A stretch of DNA of 64,000 nucleotides from Doryteuthis pealeii (lineage: Eukaryota; Mollusca; Cephalopoda; Myopsida; Loliginidae), in assembly GCA_023376005.1 (NCBI GenBank), contig CM042145.1:17029433-17093432 (forward strand), in the 5' to 3' direction. Positions 37,301-50,300 of the stretch are shown here, piece by piece. A program made the position numbers and the translations under genes. Below the pieces are notes generated by a model. That model made no database searches, was not told the DNA's origin, and worked only from the letters and a program-made list of their open reading frames with translations. Each line of letters opens with the position of its first letter. Position 1 is the stretch's first letter.

Positions 37301-39503
37301 CTATATTCATAACATTCTGATCTATGTAATCTTTTCTAGTTGCCCATTTCGAAAACAAAGAACAGCACCTAGTGAGAATTGAACTCACTAACAAAGATCT
37401 GCAAGTCTAGCTTGTTAACCATTACACCATGCAGGTTGCTCAAAGTAGTCATTTACTAAGCTTAGCTTAGTTGTGGCAACAGGTTAGAAATATGGGGCAC
37501 CCAGTGAGGATCAAACTCACAAACATTATACAAGACACCTCATGAAGTAGTAAAGTAACTTTAAAAAAAACAAAAAAACATATTCAAAAGAAGCCAATAT
37601 TTGATTAAGAAATATGTTTGGATATTATTTCTCTGAATTTTTGAGATGAGGTTTGATAATCAGTATCATTTGGATTATTCAGACTATGTGTTCAATTCGA
37701 CACATAGCGTAGTGGATAAAGGTGGTGGTTTAAGACAGTTTTAAGTGATAGTTATCTCTATGCTGCAGATTCAATCCTGGTCAAGGGTGACAGTAACATA
37801 GAATAATAATTAACACAGCTTAACACCTGTACCCCAGCTATGGTTAGTTAAATGAGAACAGGACACCCCTATGGATTGAATAAGGGGTTCGGTTCAAAGT
37901 TCCATGATGGTTCCCGATTACGACAAGAAGGTTCCCGAGTTCGAGAAGGCTTTTGAGTCTGACAAGAAATACCTGAAGAAGGTCGGAGTTTTCCTTGGCT
38001 GAAATATTGTACAGATAACAAGAAAGATGAGGACAACAGTCTGAATAATACAAATAATGCTAATGTTTGGATATAATGTTTGGCTACTTACAATCATCAC
38101 TCACAAAATACTGAAGCATTGAAGAGATCATTTCTTATTTGTTGATTACTCTTAAGATTATTTCTATTTGCTGTTATTTTCATTGCTATGTTCATTGCCT
38201 TTGAGATGTGAACACTGTAGGCTTGATTTACAGTTACTTAATTATCTATATAAAATGGAGATTCATGTCTTTCTTAAGAGCATTAACATGAAATGAAATA
38301 CAAAATGGTTCACTCAGGACTTGAACTTATCTTGCCAAGTCCATTTCCTATAATGATAACTGTTACACTATACATATCTTGTACATCTATGTATAATGGA
38401 GATTCAGACTCTATTTGTCTGTAACCAAAATTATGTCACTGCTTATATCACAGTCAGTTCAGGAATTATTTAAGTTTATCAATGAGTATTTAATTTATAG
38501 TCAATGTCAGTACTACATTAAACAAGAAAACAGCACTGCTCACGTGACTTTCAGAAACATTTCTTCACGCTCAGAATTGCGGAGACATGGAATAAGCTGT
38601 CCGCGTCTGTTGTAGGCTGCTGAAACACTGAATCTTTCAAAGCCTCCATGCTTCCTGTAGTCCGCCGACACTATACCTGATGCCCCTCGCCACACACATC
38701 TTATTATAATGGAGATTGTGTGTTTTTCTGTCTGTAACTGAAACTATATTCCTACTCAAGTCACAATTCTCTTAGTTATTGACATCACATTCTCCATGAT
38801 TTTATTTTTATCTAAGCCTCAATTATTAATAAAATTGTCTTACATTATTAATACTGTTAACTATGTCCACATACTGACAACATGCAATTATATTTATATA
38901 TACAACAAAATAGCGCTTTACAGTCTAAACGGGAAGGCTAATTTGCATATTAATATTAAAAAATCGAATTTAATAAATATGTGCTTAGTATTATTGATTT
39001 CTAACTGTTTGGTTTTATTTTAATGAATATAAGCAAAAAATCTCTTCAATGAATCTTAAATGAAATCCATTAACAAGAAAAAATAACTATCATTTTATTC
39101 TTTACTTCCTCTTTTAACTAAATACTTAAATTAGAAAAAATAACAATGAAAGACGAGAGTGATGGAAGAGTAAGTTTCAGTTGTTCCATTTTTTATTATA
39201 CTCCCTCTGTTTCAAATCTTTTATTATACTCCCTCTGTTTCAAATCTTTTTTATCTGTATTATTTAGTTTCATTAGCCTTTCTAATTTAATACAATATTT
39301 TATTACATTAAAACTTAAATACTTGCACCCGGAGGGTGCATATATTTGCTAGTAAGTATAATGTATAATGGAGATTTGGACTATTTGTCTGTAACCATTA
39401 CTGCTTACGTCACAGTCATTTCAGGAATTATGTAAGTTTATCAATGAGTATTTTATTTATAGTCAATGTCAGTACTACATTAAGATAAAGAGCAATGTTG
39501 ATT

Positions 39504-39546
<43 letters not shown>

Positions 39547-42500
39547 TCTGAACAGGAGACGCAACATTTCCTGGTCTACTGTCGTTTTTTAAAGAAGTTT
39601 TAATAAATACATGTCCAGTAATATTGATTTATATATAATTTGTTTTATTTTAATATCTTATTATTATGGAGATTGTGTATTTTTCTGTCTGTAACCGAAA
39701 CTATATTACTAGTACAATTCCCTTTGTTATTTACATCACATTCTCCATTATTTTATTTTTATTTAAACCTCAGTTATTAATAAAATTGTTTAACATTATT
39801 AATACTGTTGACCATATCTACATACTAATAACATGCAATTGTATTTATATATACAACAAAATAGCGGTTTACAGTGTGAATGGGAAGGCTAATTTGCATA
39901 TTAATATTAAAAATTTGATTTGAATAAATATGTGCTTAGTATTATTGATTTCTAATTATTTGGTTTTATCTTATTGAATATGAGCAAAAATCTCTTCAAT
40001 AAATCTTAAAAGAAATCCCTTAACAAGAAGAAATAACTGTAATATTATTCTTTACTTCCTATTTTAACTAAACAGTTTAATTAGGAAAATTTACCAATGA
40101 AAGACGGGAGTAACGTAAAATGATGGAAGAGTTAGTTTCAAAGTTGTTCTATTTTTCAATCATACCCCCTCTGTTCAAAATCTTTTTATCTACATTCTTA
40201 TTCAGTTTCATTAGCCTTTCTAATTTAATATGATATTTTATTATAAAATTTAACTAAAATATTTGCACCGGAGGGTGCATATATATGCTAGTATATTTAA
40301 AGTTATCTAACACATAGATTCCCCCCCCAAAAAAAAAATGATCTAGAAACAAAATATCATCATATAAACTTGTACAAATAACAGATTTAAAAACACCAAA
40401 TTTAGGTAAGAAATGAACTTTGTCCTTAAATTTACCATCATGGATCAGTTGTAGAAGTTGGTCACTGCGTAAAATCTTTTCAAAATTTGGGCGTTGATCT
40501 CCAAGCATGTTCTCAACAGGACACGCCTCTCCATTGACACGGAAGTTAAAGTCTCCAACCCAAAACACAGTATCATATCTGCCAATTACATCTTAAAAGA
40601 CAAACATGGAATTAGGAAGAAGAAAAATAAACCAAATTGAAATGGAACATATATCAAAAAGAAAATGGAAGAAACATAAAAGATGAGCCAAGTCTTGAGT
40701 CAAAACATAATCATGGAAACAAGGATGGGTTCATTAATTGATTTTAAGGACATGTCAACCTGACTAGGGTTATTTTATGCCAAGAAGTTATGTTTATTGT
40801 ACATTTATACCAAGAATCAGGAGTTTAAAATAAAACTGTCAATCATAACAAAAAAACTCAAAACTCCAGCTGGGGGGTCCAGTGGCTTCGGTCCTGGACT
40901 GCGTAAGCTAACATCGTTGATCCCATGGAGCCATCCCCCCAGGCAACACTCGCACCTCGATTTAAAGGGGCAGAGCTGGGTTTATTGCTCGGTGCCTGAG
41001 GCGCCCCCTTGAGGGGGAATGCCAACGGGATCAATGCATTTTTTGCACCCGCCTCTCATGAGCTTTACTTGTGGATGGTCCCACATTAATAGAGCCTTGT
41101 GCCTAACCTGTAAACGTGGGGTACGTGGTAAATATTAATCATAACAATAAAATTTATATTGCCACTGACCACTGCTAGTTAAGTGTTTTATGATACACAG
41201 TAAAAAAAATCCAAACTAACTTTGGTTTCCAAGGGTGAATGCTCTGGTTTTTTATGTTGGGCCCTACATTTATACAGCCCAAGACTTGGCGATCCTGAGA
41301 GATGGTCACATGTTTAGCCTACAAACACTGCAATTTGAAGTTCTTTTGTCCATAAAATAACCCTGACTTTCCCAGTTTGAATCAGTGTTGGACTGAGGTC
41401 ATCAGTTATGCCATGACAATTATACAAGGTATGTCAGAAAAGTTCCAGAAAATTTTACATTCTTCAATATGAGAGGCATCGTCCACTGTTAATTCTTGCC
41501 ACAGGGCCAGACGATCAACCAGCATGTCTACAAAGATATAGTGCAACGTTTGCTTCGTTCAGTGCACGACAAGAGACGAGAGATGTGGCAGGACAACTCG
41601 TGGGTGCTTCAACATGACAATGCACCTGGCCACACTGCCCTGAGTATCCGAGAGTTCTTGGCCCAGAAGAACATCACTGGGCCTGAGCAACCTCCCTACT
41701 CACCCGACCTGGTTCCAGGGGATTTTTTTCTCTTCCCCAAGCTCAAGGGGGTCATCAAGGGAACCCATTTTGAGGATGTGCACAACATCAAAAAGGCCGT
41801 GACAACAGAGTTATGAAGAAACCCTGAAGAATCCTTCCAAGAGTGCATGCAAGCGTGGCAGAGAAGAATGAGAAAGTGCTGGAACTTTTCTGACATACCT
41901 CATACATGTATTCCATCTCAGAATATAAAGACATTAAATTCTACAGTGTTGGGACAAATTCTTGGTGAATTTACATTGATTGGCTCATTAGTCCATCTCT
42001 GGGTATATAGTTGTTAAACTGTGTTCAGAACCTTTTGCAAATCATATCTTAAAGCCACATTTCTCTGTCTTATGGCCAAGTCACACGATGAATTCAATTT
42101 GCTTAGTACTATTTGTTCCTTGTTGATTATTTATGATTTTCAACAACCCAAGCTGACATAAACCAACAAGAAGGAAAGTGACATGACCATTTAAGAAAAA
42201 GGTGGATATCAGTCCAAGTACCTTTCATTGAGACAATTATCATGGCCAAGGAGACAAACAGTTGACAACTTTGGGGATTTGAACACTTACCAGATGTTTC
42301 ACTGACAACCAGCATTTTTACTATTTAATGAAAAAGAAAAAAAACTACTTTAAAAAATCCTGATTGTTTCCAATTTGATTTTATAAATGGTGAAAACATT
42401 ACAACTAAGTGATAAAACTGTCTCACAGAAACTTCACTCGATCTTTTTTCTAGAATAAAAAAAAAAAATAGAGGGGAAAAAATAAATAATCGACTTGTTG

Positions 42501-44787
42501 AGAAAAGAAGCGATTCAAACACCTTCTCAACAATGTCGTCGCTGTCAAAAAAATCTTTAGCAGCTGAAAATCCGTCGTCGTCGTAAAATCTTTAGCAACT
42601 CAAAAATCTTCAGCAGCTGAAAATCCGTCGTCGTAAAATCTTCAGCAATTCAAAATCGCAACTCAACTCCTGCCGTCACCCCACTTCTACTTATACTACT
42701 GTTTCCCCTTAACATACGGGTGTCTGCACCCCGCACACGAGATTGTTGAGCCAATCCCGGCTGCCGTAATCCTCGCAGCTATCATCCAGGCACCTGGCGT
42801 TTACATCCGGGACTGTAGCATCTCGACTTCGGTGCCAATGTGTCACCCGTTCGCATTCTGAAGGAAGCGGGTTTGATTCTACGGTCCTACATGCCAGGCA
42901 AAGCCTAGCCCGCTTCCTTCGAGAATACGGCAGGCCTTCACGTTCGCCACTCACCTCGTGTTCTCTGTCACACTTTTGACATTTATTAGTGATTGAGACA
43001 TGAATATTCTCAAGGTGATACAAATCAACTGATAACATTCACTGGGAAAATTGTTTAGGATCCATTTGGAATTACCAACTGATGCTTTATGATAGTATAT
43101 AAAGCATCAAAATGTGACGTATAATCATTGAAAATCATAAATTTCCATGTCAGGATAAATGTTAAAAGTGATTATATTAATAATGGTCATCCTGTATTAG
43201 AAAACTTTTGAGAGCTTTGAAAAATTTATTTTAAGAAGATACTTTTTAGCAATTAGAAAGGTGTTATGCTAATGAAGAACAACTATAAGTAGAAATCTTA
43301 CCTTTGTTAGAGCTTGGTAGACGTCCTTTGGCCAACCTCAGTTCTCGAATAGTCTTCTCATAATCACTGACACGATCAGACATCTTTTGATAGGATGCTA
43401 TAAAAGAACAAATTCCAGTATAAATGAATATTAATATTTGAAATATTGGCCACATTATATAAAAATCTTCTACAAACATTACAATATTAATAGCCAAATA
43501 TATAAAAATTACTGATGATGTATTTCATTAACTTTTTTCAGAACTTTCCTTTTTATTGTAAAAATCATCCCTTTTGTTGTTGTTGCTCCACAAAGGACGA
43601 TGGCATAGTGTTCAAAAAATAAATTAAAATTTCTTTTTTATCTGCACACGTGGCTGTGCAGGCCTATCCCTGAATGACAGTCTTTGGTGCACTGACTGTA
43701 CACAAACTGTGATGCTTTCTCAAGCTGCTGTTTTTTTCTCCCTCTTTCTGGCTCTCTTTGCTGTCAAGGCTACTCACCCACCCACCCCCCTCCACTGCAC
43801 TCCTCTTCGTGTCTTGCTTAATGATAATGCGCCAGGCTGCTCAATTTTCTGCATCTACCTCCCACGTGTTTGTGTCAATGTGGCATATCCTCATGTCTCT
43901 CCCGCAGACATCTTTAAAGCATAGGCATGGTCTACCAACCGATCGGGAGCCTTTTCTAATTTGCCATACAAAAGACCTTTTGGGATGCAGCAATTTTCCA
44001 TCCTCCTGACATGCCCAAGCCAGCAAAGGTGCCTTTTACTACACTTAATAAAAAATATGGACTCACCACTCTTAGAAAACGTTTCTTCCATTATTTTTAA
44101 ACCATGAACAATAAACTAAGCACAGGTAATTCCAAATGGACCCAAAACCTTCTTTATTTGATAGACAAACTTTTTGGCTTCATGGAACATACCTCAAATT
44201 AACTAAAATAATTCATTCTAATTAATTGTTATATACCCTACCTATGAACATTAATGTGTATGTCCCAATCCTCATAAATCCATAAGTATTATGCTGACTG
44301 AGTAGTTTGATACCACTAACAGTAATTTACCTTTCTTCACACCGCTGGCAAGTATTGTATTTGTTAATGTTATAAAGATTTATTTCATTTCCAACCACCA
44401 TTTGGTTATTCCTCATTTAGTAACCTTTGTTAAGTTACAACACTATATACATATATTCTATATACATATATTCTATAAGTAAAAAATATAACAGAAGATT
44501 TAGATTTTTAGCATTATAGCCTATTTCAGGAAGCCTAGACCAAATATCTAGTTTTCACAATCACCAGACATTCACATCTGATGATTGGGAACACTAGACA
44601 TTTGGTCTAGGCTTCCTGAAATAGGCTATAATGCTAAAAATCTAAATCTTTTGTTATATTTTTTACTTATATAATTTTACTCTGTGACTCTGACAATAAG
44701 AGCACAAATTGAGCTCTTCAAACTACAATACTTATTTTAAATAAACTTCTATGTTGTAAGGAAGATTTCTTCTCCGGATTTTTAGAT

Positions 44788-44818
<31 letters not shown>

Positions 44819-46908
44819 ATCAAGATGTTTTCAACATAAGGTAGAGGAATAAATTATGGAATCCCTATCAAGGGAATCTACTTACCAGCGATAAGAGACC
44901 TGTCATACCTGTTTAGAGTAATGTCTCCCAGTGGAACTCAAAGACCAAACTTCTTTTCAGCAGCTGAATAACATTTACCATAATTCTTTCTTTGAAATTT
45001 AGTGATTCCATAATCTTTTAGCAGACTTTTATTGGTAAAATGAAAATCTTGAATCTTTTATTATAAAGTTCCATTTTTTAAATGGCAGATAGTCATCAAA
45101 CGGGTAAGTAATAACGGTGCTTCTAATCTTGGAACAATAGCATGAAGAGTTTTGGAGACTTACCTGTGAAGTGGGAATTGATGAATAACATGGAAGTCCC
45201 AAAGAATGAAAAAGCAAGTGCCACTGAGCCTTTTGTCTTGATCATTGTCACAGCTCGAGTGCTGAGGTTGTTCTCTTCAAGATCTAGCAAATAAGAAGGA
45301 ATCATTAGAATTTGAAGTTATAAAAAAATCATTAGAATTTGAAGTTATAAAAAAAATTTGTCTTTTTTTTTTTTTTACTCTTTCTAGATTGCAGCAAAGC
45401 TACTTATATATATTTACCAACCCCTCCGCACGAGCTGGATATGACACAAGGTCGATTTCTTAAGCGGAGTTCAACAGGTTTGAATTCAGAGTTTTCCTTC
45501 TCCTAGACCGGTTGCCTAACCAAGGTTAAAGAGCCGAGTCTGCCCTACTATTTAGCCATAGCTGGAGGGAGAGTAGGCTATTAGCGTTAAGTGAAATGCC
45601 ACGTCCAGGATTTGAACTCGGGGCAACGTCCATTTCCCATAACTTTAACCATTACACCACGTGCTACTTATAGAAGTATAAAGTGTGTCTGAAAAGTAAT
45701 GAGACTTTTGTCACAAACAATTCATTTAAAATCCAAACAACAAACTAAATGTTTTCTCCTCTTGAATCTATTGCACTTTCCCATCCTTCTCTGCCCTGCT
45801 GGAAGGATTTTTCTGGTATGTGACCTCTTGATGGCCTCAATGCATTCAAAACGGGTCCCCTTGAGGAGCCCCTTCAGCTTGGGAAGTGTGCAGGAAGGGA
45901 TGATAGCTGTGCCAGGACAAATCATGACTTCTTTTCTTTTTCCAAAGTTGAAGGGGCTCATCAAGGGGACCCATTTTGAATGCCTTGAGGCCATCAAGAG
46001 GTCTGTAATGACAGAATTGAGGGACATACCAGAAGAATCCTTCCAGCAGGGCAGAGAAGCGTGACAGAGAAGGACGGGAAAGTGTATTAGATTAAAGAGG
46101 AGGGACTACTTTGGAGGAGAAAACATTTAGTTTGTTCATGTATATTTACAACCCAAAGGCACATTTTTATATTAAAATAGTTTTCGATTTTAATCTAAAA
46201 AATTAGATATTTCATGTTGTTGTTAATTTAATAGGAATTTTTTTAAAGTTTTAAAAACTTTAAATGAAAGACACGTTTTTATATTTTTATATTAAAAACA
46301 TATTTTATATTAAAATAGTTTTTATCTAATCAGAAGAGAAATGCAGATATGTTTATTTAAATGAAAATAGTTTTTATTTACAAAATATTTTTTATGTTTA
46401 TTTAAATAAAAGGATGTTGGCTGAGCAAGTAACCAATAAATAACTATTTTTTTTTAATCAAAATCAAAAACTATTTTAGTATAAAAACGTGCCTTTGGGT
46501 TGTAAATATACATGAACAAACTTTGAAAAAATCTTACAGTGAAATTTTAATGCAAAAAAAATAATCTGTTGTTTGTAAACAAACAACTGGGAGTTTACGG
46601 TGAAAAGCAAAAGATGTTCCTTTCAAAACAGCTCCAGCTGGGGTGCTTATTGGTTACTTGGTCCAACCAAAAACTAATATCACCAATTGAAAAATGAGAG
46701 AAAGGAGGTAGATGAAAAGAGTTTTAAGAAGTCAATGTTCAAATGTTACCTACTGGAACAGAACCAAATCAAATCTCGTCTCATAAATACGGCCAAATGT
46801 AAAGAACCAAGAGATGTTGAATGAAACAACACATAGGAAGGACCAAGGTTCTCTTGCAATGTTATCTCCCACTCTTTTCTGAAAAAAAGTTAAAATAATC
46901 AGTCAACT

Positions 46909-46950
<42 letters not shown>

Positions 46951-47264
46951 TTCTTCAGTCAGATTCTTGCCCTGATGAGCAAAACTATTAGTATGATTAG
47001 GATTAATATTACTACTTACTCTACTTAGGTATCGAGCACTCTTTACAATTTAGCTTTAGACAATCCTAGTGGCTTATATATATTCTTTATATATATATTT
47101 TTTCTTTTGGCCAAGTGTTATAGTGTTAATTGATTATTTTCAGTTGGTGCGACTCTCTTGGTCTTTTCCTTTTTTCATTTTTTTCCCAGGTAAAGTTTTG
47201 TAGTATATTTTTACAAACAAATTATTGGCCATTTTTTTTCTTACCGCAAGGGTTTACTAATAGA

Positions 47265-47300
<36 letters not shown>

Positions 47301-50300
47301 CATTCTATAGATAATATGGGTGTTATATTTATAAGTAAACAGTTCTAAGTATCATTGATAGAGCATTTACATCTAAATCAAGGTGGCGCCTGGTTACTGA
47401 CAGTTTATCGCCTATGCGATCTTCAGACCAAGTCACTTAAACAAGAAACTGTCAATAACTAGACGCCATTGACTCCATGTTAACGCTACCTTAACTTATA
47501 TATGTATATATACACATATTAATATTGATAATATAGTTTTCTATATTTATAAGTAAATAGTGCTCAATATCATGGATAGAGCACATATATCTAAATTAGG
47601 GTAGTGTTGACATGAAGTTAATGGTGCTTGGTTACTGACAGTTTCTTACCTATGCGATTCTCAAACCATATATATAAAAAATTACAATTATGGTTAAGAT
47701 TTAATGCTAAAAGCCTCTTTAATCCATAAAATCTTTACAGTGCTCAATGCATAAAAATGCAGAGCAATATACACAATATTTTTCAAATATAAAATAGGAT
47801 AATAATAAAACAGGACATAAAATCATAACTCATGAGTTTCATGTGGTCGATCTTTAGGTGAACTTGTGTTCATGTCAGACATGAAGAATACTAGATATTT
47901 ACCACGTACCCCACATGTACGGGTTAGGCACAAGGCCCTATTAATGTGGGACCACCCATGAGCTGAGAATCATGGGTGGCAGGTGCAAAAAATGCATTGA
48001 TCCAGTCAGCATTCCCACTCAAGGGGGCGCCTCGAGCACTGGGCAATAAACCCAGCTCTGCCCCTTTAAATCGAGGAGGCTGGTGTTGCCTGAGGAGTTG
48101 GCCCCCTGGGATCAACGATGTTAACTTGTAAGGTCCAAGGCCGAAGCCACTAATGCACTTGAAGATTGACAGTGTAAAACTCTTGAGTCATGAATTTTAT
48201 CCTGTTTGATTATTATCCTATTTCATACTTGAAAAATATTGTTTGTTATATACACATACACACACATACAGGGTGTTCGGGATAAATTTGACATATTTAT
48301 ATTCGGTTATTTTTCTCCGTAGGCTGGAGGTATTGATGCACACTATGCATCATTTAAAAGCTTGGACCCTTCTTCATTAATATACGTGATGACAGATAGA
48401 ATGGATGACTGGAACCCACCTAAATCATGGAAGAGAATAACTTGTATCATGATGATCTGCACCGGCTATCAAAATAAAGAGATTATGGTTGCTGCCCAAT
48501 GCTCCCTGAACACTGTAAAAACAATCAGGCATGAACTGGAGAATAGCAATGGAGACTATGAGGCTGTGGCTAGAAGAAAGCAACATAACAGACGATCTGA
48601 TTGCATTTGTACAGCAGAATTCCTCACATTTTTCAGAGATGGTATTAGGTTGAATTCAGATGCCTACGTAGAGTTGCTGAACACTGGATAACAAGGGTAG
48701 CCAATGGTAGGCCATATGTAAGGCAGCAGGATTTGGCCCCCTGCCACACCTCTGGGAAAAGTCAAAAATGGTTGTAGGCAAATTTTTATGACTACACCAG
48801 TCCCAATGTTTGGCCTCTGAACACCCCAGATCTTAACCCCATGGATTATTATGTATGTGGTGCTGTTGAGAAAGACACCAATCGCCGTGCCAATACTACA
48901 AAAGCCCAGTTAATTGACAGAATTAAGGTAGTTTTTGAGACCCTTCCCAGGGAAACTGTAACATCAGCTTGCTCCATGTTCCGGAGTAAGATTGAGGCTG
49001 TGATTGACGCTAATGGCGGCTATTTTGAGTGAAACTTGTTGACAGTAGTGTAATTTCCGTGTCTGTTGAATTTCTTTACAATCCATTAAATTTTTGTAGT
49101 TACCAAGTACTTTTTCTTTTTCCTTATGAAATTGTCAAATTTCTCCCGAACACCCTGTATATAACAACACAGCAACTAAATTCAATTGATATTTTGCATT
49201 GGTATTTAGTGAGGCTTCCTCAGAATTTTTTGTGAAGACAAATGCTTTTTACAGTTCTGAGGAAGTCTCACTAAATACCGAGGCAACATATCAATTGAAT
49301 TTATTTGCTGTGTTGTTATATCCACTTTTTCCTCTATTTTCAACCATATATATATGTTAAGAATTAATGTAAAAATTAATTAATGAATAGAATAATGAAA
49401 TGAATGGAATAAATGAAAAAAATCTTTTCCAAAGGACTTCTCTTAAAAGAAAAAAAATTTTTTTAAGAGAGGTCCCTAATGGAAAAGCCTTCTTCACCTC
49501 CACCGGACTCTTTATTGAAGCATTGAATTAATATAATTATTAAATAAGATATTGGAGAAGATAAAATGTGTCTTACCTCTGCGAAGTTCTGTTTAGAAAT
49601 AATTCAATTTTTTAAAAATTTCTGTCTAATGTATAATTATATATACTAGCAAATATATGCACCCTCCGGGTGCAAGTATTTATGTTTTATTGTAATAAAA
49701 TATTGTATTAAATTAGAAAGGCTAATGAAACTAAATAAGAATACAGATTTGAAACAGAGGGAGTATAATAAAAGATTTGAAACAGAGGGAGTATAATAAA
49801 AAATGGAACAACTGAAACTTACTCTTCCATCACTCTCGTCTTTCATTGTTATTTTTTCTAATTTAAGTATTTAGTTAAAAGAGGAAGTAAAGAATAAAAT
49901 GACAGTTATTTTATCTTGTTAATGGATTTCATTTAAGATTCATTGAAGAGATTTTTGCTTATATTCATTAAAATAAAACCAAACATTTAGAAATCAATAA
50001 TACTAAGCACATATTTATTAAATTCGATTTTTTAATATTAATATGCAAATTAGCCTTCCCGTTCACACTGTAAACCGCTATTTTGTTGTATATATAAATA
50101 TAATTGCATGTTATCAGTACGTAGACATAGTTAACAGTATTAATAATGTAAGACAATTTTATTAATAATTGAGATTTAGATAAAAATAAAATCATGGAGA
50201 ATGTGATGTCAATAACTAAGGGAATTGTGACTGGAGTAGGAATATAGTTTCAGTTACAGACAGAAAAACACACAATCTCCATTATAATAAGATATATATA

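Noticed and set aside
40254..40435. Extension of INPP5E exon 8 into the open frame that reads [10 protein letters not shown]
   Set aside because: It looks a little like the family's HFLP-YKFD segment, but exon 9 supplies the true continuation (KGFQE, PPTYKFD) in phase after a GT donor.
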